From Clostridiales bacterium 1_7_47FAA (GTDB taxonomy: Bacteria > Bacillota > Clostridia > Lachnospirales > Lachnospiraceae), in NCBI GenBank assembly GCA_000155435.1, contig DS990261.1, positions 456,815 to 520,814 on the forward strand: DNA of 64,000 nt, given 5' to 3'. Below the pieces are notes generated by a model that was not told where the DNA came from, did not search any database, and was given only the letters and a program-made list of their open reading frames with translations. The first letter of the stretch is position 1. Every line of letters starts with the position of its first letter. The translations under genes were made by a program, and so were the position numbers. This document shows positions 50,948 through 61,101 of the stretch, piece by piece.

Positions 50948-50976
50948 TTGTGTTGGCTGTTTCCATATGCTATTAT
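50948..50976 (+). promoter_or_regulatory. Possible promoter of the etfB operon
   Basis: TTGTGT (50948-50953), 17-bp spacer, TATTAT (50971-50976), 75 bp upstream of etfB. Confidence 0.4.
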
Positions 50977-50997
50977 TTAACCATAAACACTGTATAC

Positions 50998-51017
50998 AAA
51001 ATTTTTAATTTTTAATT
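50998..51017 (+). repeat. AT-rich leader motif, copy 1
   Basis: AAATTTTTAATTTTTAATT just upstream of etfB. The same 19-base string occurs at 55285-55303 upstream of the DapA-family gene. Both lie in 5' leader regions of the same island. Confidence 0.5.
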
Positions 51018-51050
51018 CTGGAAAGAAGGACAATGTAACAGGAGGAAGGA

Positions 51051-51839
51051 ATGGAGATTCTGGTATGCATAAAGCAGGTGCCGGGAACCACCAGTGTGGA
51101 GGTGGATCCGGTTACAGGCGTACTGAAGCGGGATGGTATTGAAGCTAAGATGAATCCATATGATCTATATGCGCTGGAATTCGGGCTGGAGCTTGCGGCA
51201 AGGACAGAGGGACATGTTTTTGTTATTACCATGGGGCCGGACCAGGCCGGGGAAGTGCTTTTGGAAGCTGTATGTATGGGGGCGGAGAGGGGATATCTTA
51301 TCTCGGACCGCCGTTTTGCAGGCGCGGACGTGTGCGCTACAAGCCATACCTTATCCCAGGGCATCCGGCAATCAGGAACCTATGACCTGATCCTGTGCGG
51401 GAAGCAGACCACGGACGGGGACACGGCGCAGGTAGGGGCGGAAACAGCGGAGTTCCTGGGAATTGCCCATGGCACCAATATACTGGAGGTCCTGGAAACA
51501 GGGGATACCTTCATCACGGTGAGGATGAACCTGGAGAATAAGATACAGACACAGAAGATGGAACTGCCATGTCTGTTGACCGTGGATAAGGATGTGAACA
51601 CGCCCAGGCTTCCTTCTTATAAAAGAAGGATTGGGATGGACCCGAACTGTATCAAGGTCATGAGCCTGGATGATTTGGATGACAGGAATCCCAGCCACTA
51701 TGGACTTAAGGGGTCACCTACCCAGGTGGAACGCATTTTCCCGCCTGACAAGAAAACGGATAAGGAAATGATTGAAGGAACCAGCCGGGAACTGGCCACG
51801 GCGATGGCTGCAATCCTTAGAAAACATAAGTTCATATAA
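51051..51839 (+). CDS. etfB: Electron transfer flavoprotein beta subunit (LctB-like)
   Basis: 262 residues, the smaller Etf subunit, with MEILVCIKQVPGTTSVEVDP at the start and LILCGKQTTDGDTAQVG in the AMP/FAD-binding region. In bifurcating Etf proteins the AMP of classical Etf is replaced by a second FAD that splits electrons. Adjacent etfA with an iron-sulfur domain and a GlcD-type dehydrogenase gene reproduce the order lctB-lctC-lctD of Acetobacterium. AACAGGAGGAAGG precedes the ATG. Confidence 0.93.
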   Translation: MEILVCIKQVPGTTSVEVDPVTGVLKRDGIEAKMNPYDLYALEFGLELAARTEGHVFVITMGPDQAGEVLLEAVCMGAERGYLISDRRFAGADVCATSHTLSQGIRQSGTYDLILCGKQTTDGDTAQVGAETAEFLGIAHGTNILEVLETGDTFITVRMNLENKIQTQKMELPCLLTVDKDVNTPRLPSYKRRIGMDPNCIKVMSLDDLDDRNPSHYGLKGSPTQVERIFPPDKKTDKEMIEGTSRELATAMAAILRKHKFI

Positions 51840-51861
51840 GCTGTTTGAAGTGAGGTATACC

Positions 51862-53058
51862 ATGGCATATTTAGAGATAAACCAGGATAGGGTGACGGAG
51901 GAATCCGCAAAGCAGCTCCAGTCGCTGTGTCCCTTTGGGGCAATTACACAGGAGGGGGGATGCCTGTCCGTTACGGCGGCATGCAGGATGTGCCGGCTGT
52001 GTGTAAAGAAAGGGCCGGAAGGCGTTGTACGATGGGTGGAGGAAGAGGCGCCTGCATCCGTGGATAAAAAGGAATGGAGGGGGATTGCTGTTTATGCGGA
52101 GCATGACGGGGAGTCCATCCATCCTGTCACATTGGAGCTTCTGGGAAAGGCAAGGGAGCTGGCGGAAGGGATTGGCCATCCGGTTTATGTCCTTGTAATG
52201 GGAAGCGGGATGGAAAAGCAGGCTGAAGCGCTTCTGGAATACGGGGCTGACAAGGTATTTCTTTATGACCATCCGGGACTGGCTGAATTTAATGTCCTCT
52301 CTTATGCCAATGTGTTTGAGGATTTTATATGGAAGATAAAACCGTCCTCGGTCCTGGTAGGGGCTACCAATACCGGGCGTTCCCTGGCACCTCGGACAGC
52401 GGCCAGGTTCAGGACCGGTCTTACGGCTGACTGTACCGTTCTGCAGATGAAGGAGGACACGGACCTGGTTCAGATCCGCCCGGCATTTGGAGGCAACATC
52501 ATGGCGCAGATCGTGACACCCAGGCACAGGCCCCAGTTCTGTACGGTCAGGTATAAGATATGTTCCATGGCAGGACGCAGGGAACACCCCAAAGGAACCC
52601 TGGTACATATGGAGGTGGAGGAAGGGTTCCTGGATGACAGGATACAGGTTCTGGGATGTACGCCAAAGGAAAAGCAGGTGGACATATCTGAGGCGGATAT
52701 GATTGTCGCGGTGGGCAGAGGGGTTAAATCACAGGCAGACCTGGAACTTCTGCGGCAATTGGCAGACCAATTGGGAGCACAGATGGCCTGTACCAGGCCA
52801 TTGGTTGAAAATGGATGGTTTGACCCCAGGCAGCAGATCGGTTTAAGCGGAAGGACGGTAAAACCAAAGCTGATCATAGCAGCCGGAATATCAGGCTCTG
52901 TCCAGTTTGCTGCGGGGATGAAGGGAGCGGACTGTATCATAGCGGTCAACAAGGATAAGAAGGCGTCTATTTTTGATGTTGCCCACTATGGGATTGTGGG
53001 GGACTTATACGAAATCATTCCGGAATTGATTAGACAATTGAAGGGGGGACTGGAATGA
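51862..53058 (+). CDS. etfA: Electron transfer flavoprotein alpha subunit with N-terminal iron-sulfur domain (LctC-like)
   Basis: 398 residues. The N-terminal 60 form a half-ferredoxin domain with C23 (SLCPFGAI) and C41-x2-C44-x2-C47, enough for one [4Fe-4S] cluster. Next is the Etf alpha/beta fold (about 70-260), and the C-terminal FAD domain has [33 protein letters not shown] and INKDKKA-type [10 protein letters not shown]. The ATG at 51862 was chosen because family members start MAYLEIN-like; the open frame extends upstream into etfB. Expected to pass electrons between the flavin dehydrogenase, NAD and ferredoxin. It overlaps the next gene by 4 bases. Confidence 0.93.
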   Translation: MAYLEINQDRVTEESAKQLQSLCPFGAITQEGGCLSVTAACRMCRLCVKKGPEGVVRWVEEEAPASVDKKEWRGIAVYAEHDGESIHPVTLELLGKARELAEGIGHPVYVLVMGSGMEKQAEALLEYGADKVFLYDHPGLAEFNVLSYANVFEDFIWKIKPSSVLVGATNTGRSLAPRTAARFRTGLTADCTVLQMKEDTDLVQIRPAFGGNIMAQIVTPRHRPQFCTVRYKICSMAGRREHPKGTLVHMEVEEGFLDDRIQVLGCTPKEKQVDISEADMIVAVGRGVKSQADLELLRQLADQLGAQMACTRPLVENGWFDPRQQIGLSGRTVKPKLIIAAGISGSVQFAAGMKGADCIIAVNKDKKASIFDVAHYGIVGDLYEIIPELIRQLKGGLE

Positions 53059-54464
53059 ATTATAAAAAGATGGATTCACAGGATATTTCTTATATAAAAT
53101 CAGTTATTTCCCCGGAACGTGTGCTTACAGGGGAAGGAATCAGCGAGGATTACGGACACGATGAACTGGGGGGCGTTTTCTCCATGCCGGAAGTCCTTGT
53201 AAAGATCATGAACACAGAAGAAGCGGCGGGAATCATGTCCTATGCATCGGAAAAAAAGATACCGGTGGTTGTGCGTGGAGCCGGCACCGGTCTTGTGGGA
53301 GGCGCTGTGGCCGTACACGGGGGGATCATGCTGGATACAACGGCCATGAACCGCATTCTGGAACTGGACAGGGAGAACCTGACCGTGACCGTGGAGCCGG
53401 GGGTGCTTCTTATGGACCTGGCGGCCTATGTGGAGGAAAATAATCTGTTCTATCCACCGGACCCAGGGGAAAAGTCAGCCACCATTGGCGGGAATATCAG
53501 TACCAATGCTGGAGGGATGCGGGCGGTCAAGTATGGGGTCACCAGGGATTATGTCAGGGGGCTTACGGTGGTGGTTCCCTCCGGCGATGTGGTGAAGCTG
53601 GGGGGGAAGGTGGTAAAAAACAGTTCAGGCTACAGCCTTTTGAACCTTATGATCGGTTCTGAGGGCACGCTGGGAATTATCACGGAGGCGGTCCTGAAAC
53701 TCCTGCCACTTCCTTCCAGGACACTGAGCCTTCTGGTGCCATTTGAAACCATGGAAGCCGCCATTGAATCCGTTCCGCGGATCATAGAAGCCCAGGTCCA
53801 GGCCACGGCCATTGAATTCATGGAGCGGAATACAATCATGTTTGCAGAGGACTATCTTGGGAAACGGTTCCCGGATACGGGAAGTAATGCATATATACTG
53901 ATGACATTTGACGGGAACAGCAGGGAAGAGGTGGACCGGAATTATGGGCGGGCAGCGGATTTATGCCTGGAACTGGGAGCAAAGGATGTGTTCCTGGTGG
54001 ATACCGAGGAGCGCAGACAGAGCGTGTGGAACGCCAGGGGCGCCTTTTTAGAGGCAATCAAGGCATCCACCACGGAGATGGATGAGTGCGACGTGGTGGT
54101 TCCCAGAAGCCACGTGGCGGAATTCATCAAATATACCCATGAGCTGGCAGAGGCATCCGGGATGCGTATCCCCAGCTTTGGTCATGCAGGTGACGGAAAC
54201 CTCCACATTTATCTGTGCAGGGATGATATGGATCAAGGGACCTGGGAATATAAAAAGCAGGATGTATTTGAAAAAATGTACGAAAAGGCCAGGGACTTCG
54301 GCGGTCTTGTGTCCGGCGAGCATGGGATTGGGTATGCTAAGCGCATGTATCTGGATGAACAGTGCGGTCCATGCCAGATGAGGCTGATGGAAGGAATCAA
54401 GAAAGCATTCGACCCTCATTGTATTTTAAATCCGGGTAAAGTTGTGGCGCTGTACGGTAGATAG
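53055..54464 (+). CDS. FAD-binding 2-hydroxyacid (lactate/glycolate) dehydrogenase, LctD/GlcD family
   Basis: 469 residues: PCMH-type FAD domain (about 40-220; [39 protein letters not shown]) and the FAD-linked oxidase C-terminal domain ([25 protein letters not shown]). It oxidises lactate or a similar 2-hydroxyacid and hands electrons to the Etf pair encoded just upstream. With bifurcating Etf this lets NAD accept electrons from a donor of relatively high potential by co-oxidising reduced ferredoxin. D-lactate, L-lactate, glycolate or glycerate cannot be separated by sequence reading. Confidence 0.92.
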   Translation: MNYKKMDSQDISYIKSVISPERVLTGEGISEDYGHDELGGVFSMPEVLVKIMNTEEAAGIMSYASEKKIPVVVRGAGTGLVGGAVAVHGGIMLDTTAMNRILELDRENLTVTVEPGVLLMDLAAYVEENNLFYPPDPGEKSATIGGNISTNAGGMRAVKYGVTRDYVRGLTVVVPSGDVVKLGGKVVKNSSGYSLLNLMIGSEGTLGIITEAVLKLLPLPSRTLSLLVPFETMEAAIESVPRIIEAQVQATAIEFMERNTIMFAEDYLGKRFPDTGSNAYILMTFDGNSREEVDRNYGRAADLCLELGAKDVFLVDTEERRQSVWNARGAFLEAIKASTTEMDECDVVVPRSHVAEFIKYTHELAEASGMRIPSFGHAGDGNLHIYLCRDDMDQGTWEYKKQDVFEKMYEKARDFGGLVSGEHGIGYAKRMYLDEQCGPCQMRLMEGIKKAFDPHCILNPGKVVALYGR

Positions 54465-54547
54465 GGGAAATTATATACTTTACCGATTGCATATGCCAGT
54501 TTAAAATGATACCATTAAAAAAAACAGAGGGGATGTACCAGTAGCAT

Positions 54548-55189
54548 ATGTCACTTAAAAAGAACTTAGATGATATTGTATATGAAACAATCTGTATGGG
54601 ATTTGTCAGCGGGGATTACGTAGCCGGGACAAGGCTGGACCCGACCGAGCTGGCAGAGCGTTACCAGATTAGCAAGACACCGATTATCCAGGCGCTGAAG
54701 CGGATGGCCCATGAGCATATTGTAGAATTGATGCCGGGTGGAAAATATGAGATACCGGTTGCTACCAGGGAGGACATTGCGGATGTCTGTGAGGCCAGGC
54801 TGCTGTTTGAGGAGCAGGCCCTTGTGAAGCTTGGCAGTGATATAACAACCATGCAGCTTAAGGAATTGGAATTCATGGTGGAGAAGAGCCGGGTGTACTT
54901 TGAAGAGGGGAAATTTGATGATTATTTTCTGGCGGATATGGCGTTCCACAAAAAGCTGGTGGAGATGGCTGGAAACCAATGCCTGATGGATCTGTATATG
55001 GTGCTCAGCAACCGGTATATGGTCATCCGGACCACCACGGGCACATCCCTGTTCCATGAGAGGGTGGCGTGCAATGAACATCTGCAGATGGTGGAGGCGC
55101 TTAAGAAAAAGGATGTCCAGGAAGTACGCGGCCTGATCCAGACCCACATCATGAATATGGAGGAGCGGATTAAAAGTAAGGTTGAATAG
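54548..55189 (+). CDS. GntR family regulator, FCD subfamily (FadR-like)
   Basis: 213 residues: GntR winged helix (1-70; DPTELAERYQISKTPIIQALKRM) and FCD effector domain (about 80-205; DVCEARLLFEEQALV, and the metal-binding His residues in FHKKLVEM and HERVACNEHLQMVEAL). FCD regulators sense carboxylic acids, often through a bound metal. The gene sits between the dehydrogenase genes and the DapA/Liv genes, so it very likely controls the island. Its ribosome site is poor, with AGAGGGGATG some 14 bases upstream of the ATG. Confidence 0.92.
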   Translation: MSLKKNLDDIVYETICMGFVSGDYVAGTRLDPTELAERYQISKTPIIQALKRMAHEHIVELMPGGKYEIPVATREDIADVCEARLLFEEQALVKLGSDITTMQLKELEFMVEKSRVYFEEGKFDDYFLADMAFHKKLVEMAGNQCLMDLYMVLSNRYMVIRTTTGTSLFHERVACNEHLQMVEALKKKDVQEVRGLIQTHIMNMEERIKSKVE

Positions 55190-55283
55190 TACGGCAGTGC
55201 CAGACATGTTCTGGGGGACGGGAAGGAGGGATGCATAAGGAATCTTTATTTAACATCATATAGGGGTTCTTATGCTCTTTTTT

Positions 55284-55303
55284 AAAAAATTTTTAATTTT
55301 TAA
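55284..55303 (+). repeat. AT-rich leader motif, copy 2
   Basis: Same 19-base string as at 50998-51017, here within a longer A/T run about 85 bases before the DapA-family start. A candidate shared regulatory or promoter-enhancing element. Confidence 0.5.
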
Positions 55304-55385
55304 TTTTATATTTCAACTCAGATAATAGCACACAGGTGTTTATTATAAGAAACTTTTATTTTATCAATTAAGGAGGAAGAAACTT

Positions 55386-56291
55386 ATGGGAACAGTGGGA
55401 AAGGGCGTTATGCCGGCAGTAATGACAATGTGGAATGCAGATGAATCTTACAATGAGAAGGAGACATTAAGGTATGTCCAGTGGGTGCTGGATAAGGGTG
55501 CACACAGTATATCCTGCGTGGGAAGTACCGGCGACAATATTTCCATGTCCACTAAGGAGCAGAAGTATATCATGGAAAGCATCATCAAATCCGTGGACCA
55601 CAAGGTACCGGTATACCCGGGCACGGGCAGATACTCCACGGCACAGACCATAGAACTGAGCCAGTATGCACAGAAGTGCGGGGCAGAAGGGGTGCTGGTC
55701 ATCATGCCTTATTACCTGCAGCCGCATAAGAGGGCGGTGGTGAACCATTTCAGGAAACTGAGGGAGGCCATTGACATTGATATCATCCTCTATAACAATC
55801 CAAGGTTCTGCGGATATGAGATGACCCCGGTTGAGATTAAGGCCATGGTGGATGAAGGCTTAATCAATGGCATCAAGGCGGCACATGGGGATGCAAACAG
55901 GATCCATGAGTTAAAATACCACTGCGGCGATAAGCTGACCGTGATGTACGGCCATGATTACGCCCCCATGGAAGGTTTCTTTGCAAAGGCAGACGGATGG
56001 CTCAGCGGAATGCCGGCCATTTTCCCCAAATTTGCACGCACCCTGTTTGATATCTGTACCATTGAGAAGGATATTGACAAGGCCAATGCATACTGGACCA
56101 GGATCCAGCCGTTCGTGGATTACTTCATTACATATAATACCAATGACCCGCACTGGCATGAGGTGTTTAAATATGTGCTCAAGTGCCAGGGATTTGATGC
56201 AGGCCTTCCAAGGATGCCTTTAGGCGACCTGCTTCCTGAGGAGAAGAAGAAAGTGGATGCGCTGCTGGCAGATATGGGGGATATCCTGTAG
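55386..56291 (+). CDS. DapA (DHDPS/NAL) family lyase, substrate unknown
   Basis: 301-residue TIM-barrel class I aldolase. The Schiff-base lysine is K164 in NGIKAAHGD, and the catalytic tyrosine is Y136 in ILYNNPR. The GTTGE loop of DHDPS reads VGSTGDN (about 42-48), and the lysine-inhibition residues are not recognisable. Context argues against lysine synthesis: it is followed by a Liv-type importer and a metal alcohol dehydrogenase. More likely it splits or forms a 2-oxo acid, giving pyruvate plus an aldehyde. AAGGAGGAAG precedes the ATG. Confidence 0.88.
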   Translation: MGTVGKGVMPAVMTMWNADESYNEKETLRYVQWVLDKGAHSISCVGSTGDNISMSTKEQKYIMESIIKSVDHKVPVYPGTGRYSTAQTIELSQYAQKCGAEGVLVIMPYYLQPHKRAVVNHFRKLREAIDIDIILYNNPRFCGYEMTPVEIKAMVDEGLINGIKAAHGDANRIHELKYHCGDKLTVMYGHDYAPMEGFFAKADGWLSGMPAIFPKFARTLFDICTIEKDIDKANAYWTRIQPFVDYFITYNTNDPHWHEVFKYVLKCQGFDAGLPRMPLGDLLPEEKKKVDALLADMGDIL

Positions 56292-56338
56292 GGTGTGAGG
56301 CATTGTATTGATTAAATTGGATAAAGGGAGGTTACATA

Positions 56339-57586
56339 ATGGAGAAGAAACGGTATCTGAGTATAACCCTGGCAATGTGTCTGGCACTCTCCGCCCTGGC
56401 AGGATGCGGCGGCGGTCAGACACCACAGCCATCACAGACACAGGCTGCCGGTAATACAAAGGAGGAAAGCCAGCAGGCAGGGACCGCGGGGGAATCCTCA
56501 AATGATACGGCAGAAGGCGCTTCCGGGGAGACAATCCTGATTGGGGTATCGGGATCCATCACCGGAGCAGCTCCCATCAATGGCCTGAGGACAAAACAGG
56601 GGGCACAGATGGCGGCGGATGAAATCAATGAGGCCGGCGGTGTGCTGGGCCGGCAGATTGAACTATTTGTCGCAGATGACGGCGGCGCCCAGGATACGGC
56701 CATCAATGCGGCCAATCTTATCATCAGCCAGGATGTGGTGGCGCAGGTGGGGCCAAACCTGTCCGGCATGGCCCTCGCAGTGGAAGGCCTGTTGTCACAG
56801 GCCAAGGTTCCCATGCTCACAGGCGCTACCAGTCCCAAGCTGGTTACCACCATTGATAATCCATATCTGTTCCGGATCCGTGCAGCAGATACGGTACAGG
56901 CAAAGCTGGCGGCAACCTATGCCACCCAGAACCTTGGCTGCAGGAAACTGGGCCTGTTTACCAACAGCAACGATTATGGCTCCGGCGCCCTGAATGTCAT
57001 ACAGGAATACCTGGATGGCATCGGAACCGCATATGTGGCTGAAGCCCATAATACCGGCGACACGGATATGACCAGCCAGATCCTGAAGTTAAAGGACGCC
57101 GGCGTGGACGGAGTCATCATATGGACGGATGATGCTGAGACAGCCCTGGCTGCAAGACAGTTCCATGACCTGGGATTAGATGTGCCGATTATCGGTTCAC
57201 CATCCATCTCCACTCCGCAGGTATCCGGACTCTGCCAGCCCCAGTGGCTGGATAACTGGTACTGCGTGACGGACTTTACCGCTTCCAATACCAGTGACCA
57301 TGTGACGAAGTTTGTCAAAGATTTTGAGGCAAAATATAATGAAACGCCGGAGCTTTATGCGGCCACCTACTATGGCTCCATCTATATTCTCAAGGATGCC
57401 ATTGAGCGTGCCGGGACCACGGAAAGCGATGCGCTGTTAAAAGCACTGAATGAGACAGATAACCTTCAGGGCGTGGTAGGAAAATACAAACCTAACACCA
57501 TGCGGGAAATGGTCCATGAAGGAATCATCTGCAAGCTGGAGGACGGCACCGCGGTTTACCTGGATTCCATTACAGTAGAGGATTAA
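56339..57586 (+). CDS. livK: Branched-chain amino acid/amide-type ABC transporter substrate-binding lipoprotein
   Basis: 415 residues. Lipoprotein signal with lipobox LAGC and modified C23, then a Gln/Ser/Thr-rich spacer (24-60) and the type I periplasmic-binding fold of the Leu/Ile/Val family (GVSGSITGAAPINGLRTKQG, EINEAGGVLGRQIELFVADD). It captures the solute outside the membrane for the LivHMGF importer. Liv-type receptors also bind amides, urea and aromatic or hydroxy acids, so the symbol marks the family and not leucine specificity. Confidence 0.92.
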   Translation: MEKKRYLSITLAMCLALSALAGCGGGQTPQPSQTQAAGNTKEESQQAGTAGESSNDTAEGASGETILIGVSGSITGAAPINGLRTKQGAQMAADEINEAGGVLGRQIELFVADDGGAQDTAINAANLIISQDVVAQVGPNLSGMALAVEGLLSQAKVPMLTGATSPKLVTTIDNPYLFRIRAADTVQAKLAATYATQNLGCRKLGLFTNSNDYGSGALNVIQEYLDGIGTAYVAEAHNTGDTDMTSQILKLKDAGVDGVIIWTDDAETALAARQFHDLGLDVPIIGSPSISTPQVSGLCQPQWLDNWYCVTDFTASNTSDHVTKFVKDFEAKYNETPELYAATYYGSIYILKDAIERAGTTESDALLKALNETDNLQGVVGKYKPNTMREMVHEGIICKLEDGTAVYLDSITVED

Positions 57587-57600
57587 TCAGTTGTACGGTT

Positions 57601-57632
57601 CAGGGATGCAAAAGCAGGTTCTTGCATCCCTG
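57601..57632 (+). terminator. Attenuating hairpin between livK and livH
   Basis: Perfect stem CAGGGATGCAA / TTGCATCCCTG with a 10-nt loop, then TAGAAAAATG. No T-run, so it probably stabilises the livK message or lowers downstream transcription rather than ending it. Confidence 0.6.
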
Positions 57633-57655
57633 TAGAAAAATGCGGAGGTATGCCT

Positions 57656-58522
57656 ATGTTTGGGATTTTGATACAGCTGATTGTAAGCGGGATTGCTATG
57701 GGGTTTATCTATGCGCTGGTGGGGATTGAGTACACGTTGATATGGAATGCGTCCGGCGTCCTTAATTTCAGCCATGATAAGATGATTACAACAGGCGCTT
57801 ATATTTTCGGCGGAACCTATATTCTGGGCCTGGGGATGGATTTCATACCAGGCATCCTGCTCAGCCTTATAACAGTGGCCCTTCTCGGTATTGTGGTGGC
57901 AAGGGTCATCTTCATTCCGCTGAGGAACATGACCATGATATATACGATTATGGCCACTGTCATGCTGGGGAAGATTATCGTGGAGGCCATCCGCCTGCTT
58001 TGGGGACCGGTGCCGTTTTCCGTGCCTGGTTTCCTGATCGGCACCGTGAAGGTGGGGAATGTGGTCATTTCCATTGCCAACATTGCAATTATCGCAGCAG
58101 CAGCCTTCTGTGTGCTGGCGCTGCAGCTTTTCCTGTATAAGACAAAACCGGGAAAGGCCATGCGGTGTGTGGCGCAGAACCGGAAAGCGGCCCAGCTCAT
58201 GGGGATTGATGTGAGGACGGTCATGACCGTGACGGTTATGATCAGTATGATGATATGCTGCCTGATTGGGCTTTTAGTATCCCCGCTGCTTAATATCACC
58301 ACCACCATGTCCAACATGATTGGGCTTAAAGGGTTTGCAGCCGGAGTCATCGGAGGGTTCGGGTACCTGCCCGGGGCCATTCTTGGAGGACTGTGTATTG
58401 GGATTGTGGAGAATATTGCTTCCATGGTACTGCCATCCGTTTATAAGGATATTGTAGCCTTTGTCCTGCTTGTGGGCTTTCTGTTAATCAGGCCCGCAGG
58501 AATTACCGGAAAGACGCGATAA
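57656..58522 (+). CDS. livH: Liv-type ABC transporter permease, LivH family
   Basis: 288-residue membrane subunit with about eight helices (YALVGIEYTLIWNASGVLNF, GLKGFAAGVIGGFGYLPGAI). ATG 57656 was chosen because GGAGGT lies exactly six bases upstream; the ATG at 57650 abuts that site. Forms the channel with LivM. Confidence 0.92.
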   Translation: MFGILIQLIVSGIAMGFIYALVGIEYTLIWNASGVLNFSHDKMITTGAYIFGGTYILGLGMDFIPGILLSLITVALLGIVVARVIFIPLRNMTMIYTIMATVMLGKIIVEAIRLLWGPVPFSVPGFLIGTVKVGNVVISIANIAIIAAAAFCVLALQLFLYKTKPGKAMRCVAQNRKAAQLMGIDVRTVMTVTVMISMMICCLIGLLVSPLLNITTTMSNMIGLKGFAAGVIGGFGYLPGAILGGLCIGIVENIASMVLPSVYKDIVAFVLLVGFLLIRPAGITGKTR

Positions 58523-58600
58523 GACGCACAGGCGGCAGGAACGAATTGTCAAATATGCCAGCCCAGTGGAAAACGGATGGAAGGAACAGAGGTGGAAAAC

Positions 58601-59578
58601 GTGAATAAGAAAATAAACTGGCAGTATGCAATGATGGCATCAGCCTTTCTCATATTAGCACTGGTTCCGTTATTTATGTCCAATAATTACTACATAACGA
58701 TCCTGAACCAGATGGTTATCAACATGATTGTTGTATTCGGGCTTAATTTCATCACGGGTCTTGCCGGACAGATGAACCTTGGGACAGCGGGAATCTATGC
58801 CCTGGGCGCCTATACGTCGGCCCTGCTTTCCAGGAACTTCGGGCTGTCACCCTGGCTCACCATGGTAGCCGCCCTGGTTGTGGGGTTCCTGATCGGCAGG
58901 GGACTGGGATATCCCAGCCTCAAGATGAAAGGGGTTTATCTCTCCCTGACGACCCTTGCATTTTCTGAGATTATCAGGATTCTGGCAACCAACCTGATGG
59001 ATATTACAGGAGGAACCCAGGGAATCAAGAATATACCCCGGTTCCGCGTCCTGTTCTGGAACCTGGATACCAATGTGAAATACTTTTACTTTGTATGGAC
59101 CGTGGCCGTGCTGCTGTGCCTTCTGTCCATGCGGATTGCCCATTCCAAATGGGGCAGGGAATTCAAGGCGGTAAAGGATAATGTGGAGGCAATCGAATCC
59201 CTTGGACTGGATATTAAAAAGATTAAAATCCGTGCATTTACCCTGGCCGCGGTATATGGCGCGCTGGGCGGGGCGCTGTACGCCCATTTTAACCAGTTCG
59301 TCACATCCCTTTCATTTACGACCGACCTGTCCATCTCCTATGTCATCATGCTGATGATAGGGGGAATCGGTAATATCCTGGGCAATATAATCGGCGCCAT
59401 TGTCATCACGATCCTTCCGGAAATGCTCCGCTTCCTGGGGGACTACTATCAGATTACTTTTTGTACCATGGTACTGCTCTGTGCGGTGTTCCTGCCCAAC
59501 GGGCTGGTCTCACTGCCAGGGAGATTCAGGCACCTGGTGAAAAAAAAAGGAAAGGGCGGTGAGCGGTTTGGGCAGTGA
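58601..59578 (+). CDS. livM: Liv-type ABC transporter permease, LivM family
   Basis: 325-residue membrane subunit with about nine helices (GLNFITGLAGQMNLGTAGIY, GALGGALYAHFNQFV, IGGIGNILGNIIGAIV). The start is given as GTG 58601, because GAGGTG sits six bases upstream; an ATG at 58577 is in frame with a weaker site and would add eight residues. Overlaps livG by 20 bases. Confidence 0.9.
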   Translation: MNKKINWQYAMMASAFLILALVPLFMSNNYYITILNQMVINMIVVFGLNFITGLAGQMNLGTAGIYALGAYTSALLSRNFGLSPWLTMVAALVVGFLIGRGLGYPSLKMKGVYLSLTTLAFSEIIRILATNLMDITGGTQGIKNIPRFRVLFWNLDTNVKYFYFVWTVAVLLCLLSMRIAHSKWGREFKAVKDNVEAIESLGLDIKKIKIRAFTLAAVYGALGGALYAHFNQFVTSLSFTTDLSISYVIMLMIGGIGNILGNIIGAIVITILPEMLRFLGDYYQITFCTMVLLCAVFLPNGLVSLPGRFRHLVKKKGKGGERFGQ

Positions 59579-60392
59579 GGCAGAGACTGTTCTGGAGGTA
59601 AGGAATCTGGTGAAACGGTTTTCAGGACTGGTGGCTGTTAGCGATTTAAGCTTTCAGGTAAAGAAGCGCAGGATCCACGCCCTGATTGGACCCAACGGGG
59701 CCGGCAAGACCACTACGGTCAATATGATTACAGGCGACGGTCCGCAGACAGAAGGGGACGTGCTGCTGTTTGGGGAATCCATATCCAGGCTGCCTGTTTA
59801 TATGCGGGCGCAGAGGGGGATTGGACGCACCTTCCAGAACATCAAGCTGTTCTCCACCATGACGGTCCTGGAGAACCTGATGATAGGCCAACAGTACAAC
59901 ACCAACCAGAACCTGTTAAGCTACCTGGTAAATGTGGTAAGGTCCAGACGGGAGGAGCGGGAACTCAGGGAAAAGGCGGAGTCCATACTTGCGTTTATCG
60001 GTATGGGACGTTACCGGGATGAGGTGGTAAGCAATCTGGCATATGGGCGGCAGAAGATGACGGAGCTGGGGCGGACCCTGATGATGGATCCCAGGCTGAT
60101 CCTGTTGGATGAACCGGCAGCCGGGCTGAACCCATCGGAGCGCAGGGAATTCATTGATATCATAAGAAAGGTTTATGAAAGCGGCGTGGACATTTTCATG
60201 ATTGAGCACAACATGGATGTTGTCATGAACCTGAGCCACGACATCACGGTGCTGAACTTTGGGTGCAAGATTGCGGAGGGCGGCCCAAAGGAAATACAGA
60301 ACAACGAGGAGGTTATCCGGGCTTATCTGGGCGAAGGGTACAGGAAAAAAATGGCGCAGGCAGAAAGGGGACGATCCGATGCTGGAGATTAA
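59559..60392 (+). CDS. livG: Liv-type ABC transporter ATP-binding protein, LivG family
   Basis: 277 residues. Walker A GPNGAGKTTT, Q-loop in GRTFQNIKLF (typical of LivG), signature as LAYGRQKMTE (LivG uses LAYG rather than LSGG), Walker B LILLDEPAAGLNPSE, H-loop MIEHNMD. The GTG start has GGAAAGGG just upstream. It pairs with LivF to drive uptake. Confidence 0.93.
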   Translation: MSGLGSEAETVLEVRNLVKRFSGLVAVSDLSFQVKKRRIHALIGPNGAGKTTTVNMITGDGPQTEGDVLLFGESISRLPVYMRAQRGIGRTFQNIKLFSTMTVLENLMIGQQYNTNQNLLSYLVNVVRSRREERELREKAESILAFIGMGRYRDEVVSNLAYGRQKMTELGRTLMMDPRLILLDEPAAGLNPSERREFIDIIRKVYESGVDIFMIEHNMDVVMNLSHDITVLNFGCKIAEGGPKEIQNNEEVIRAYLGEGYRKKMAQAERGRSDAGD

Positions 60393-61089
60393 ACATATTG
60401 ACGCATTTTATGGGAAAGTCCAGGCGCTGTATGACGTCAGCCTGGAGGTGGGGGATAACGAAATCATTTCCCTGATAGGAGCCAACGGGGCGGGTAAAAG
60501 CACCCTGATGAAGACCGTCATGGGACTGTTGAAACCGGCCAGGGGAGAAGTCCTGTTTGATGGGGAGGATTTGACTAAAATCAGGAATACCAGGATTGTG
60601 TCCAGGGGGATTGTCTATGTGCCTGAAGGCCGGGAGGTATTTCCGGAAATGACGGTGCGGGATAATCTGGAGATGGGGGCTTACTGCAGGAAATATTCCC
60701 AAAAGGAGATGAACGGGAAGATAGAGGAGATGTATGATATTTTTCCGCGTCTGAAGGAGCGGCAGAAACAGTTAGCAGGCTCCCTGAGCGGGGGGGAGCA
60801 GCAGATGTTAGCCATCTCCAGGGGACTTATGAGCGACCCCAGGCTTATCATGTTTGATGAGCCATCCCTGGGCCTGGCCCCGGTGATTGTGGAGGATATG
60901 TTCCGGGTCATCACAAGGATCAATAAGGAAAAAAAGATACCGGTGCTTCTGGTAGAGCAGAACGCATATATGGCGCTGAGTATTTCTGACCGGTGTTATA
61001 TCATGCAGAACGGTACCATCAAGCTCAGCGGGGACAGCACGGAGCTTATGGGCAATGAAGAGGTGAACAAATCATACCTGGGCGGGTAA
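60379..61089 (+). CDS. livF: Liv-type ABC transporter ATP-binding protein, LivF family
   Basis: 236 residues. Walker A GANGAGKST, LivF-type YVPEGREVFPEMTVRDNL, signature LSGGEQQ, Walker B LIMFDEPSLGLAP and EQNAYMAL. ATG 60379 was chosen because AAAGGGGA precedes it and family members start MLEIKHID; the open frame extends 40 codons upstream inside livG. Overlaps livG by 14 bases. Confidence 0.93.
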   Translation: MLEIKHIDAFYGKVQALYDVSLEVGDNEIISLIGANGAGKSTLMKTVMGLLKPARGEVLFDGEDLTKIRNTRIVSRGIVYVPEGREVFPEMTVRDNLEMGAYCRKYSQKEMNGKIEEMYDIFPRLKERQKQLAGSLSGGEQQMLAISRGLMSDPRLIMFDEPSLGLAPVIVEDMFRVITRINKEKKIPVLLVEQNAYMALSISDRCYIMQNGTIKLSGDSTELMGNEEVNKSYLGG

Positions 61090-61101
61090 AAGGAGGTTTC
61101 T

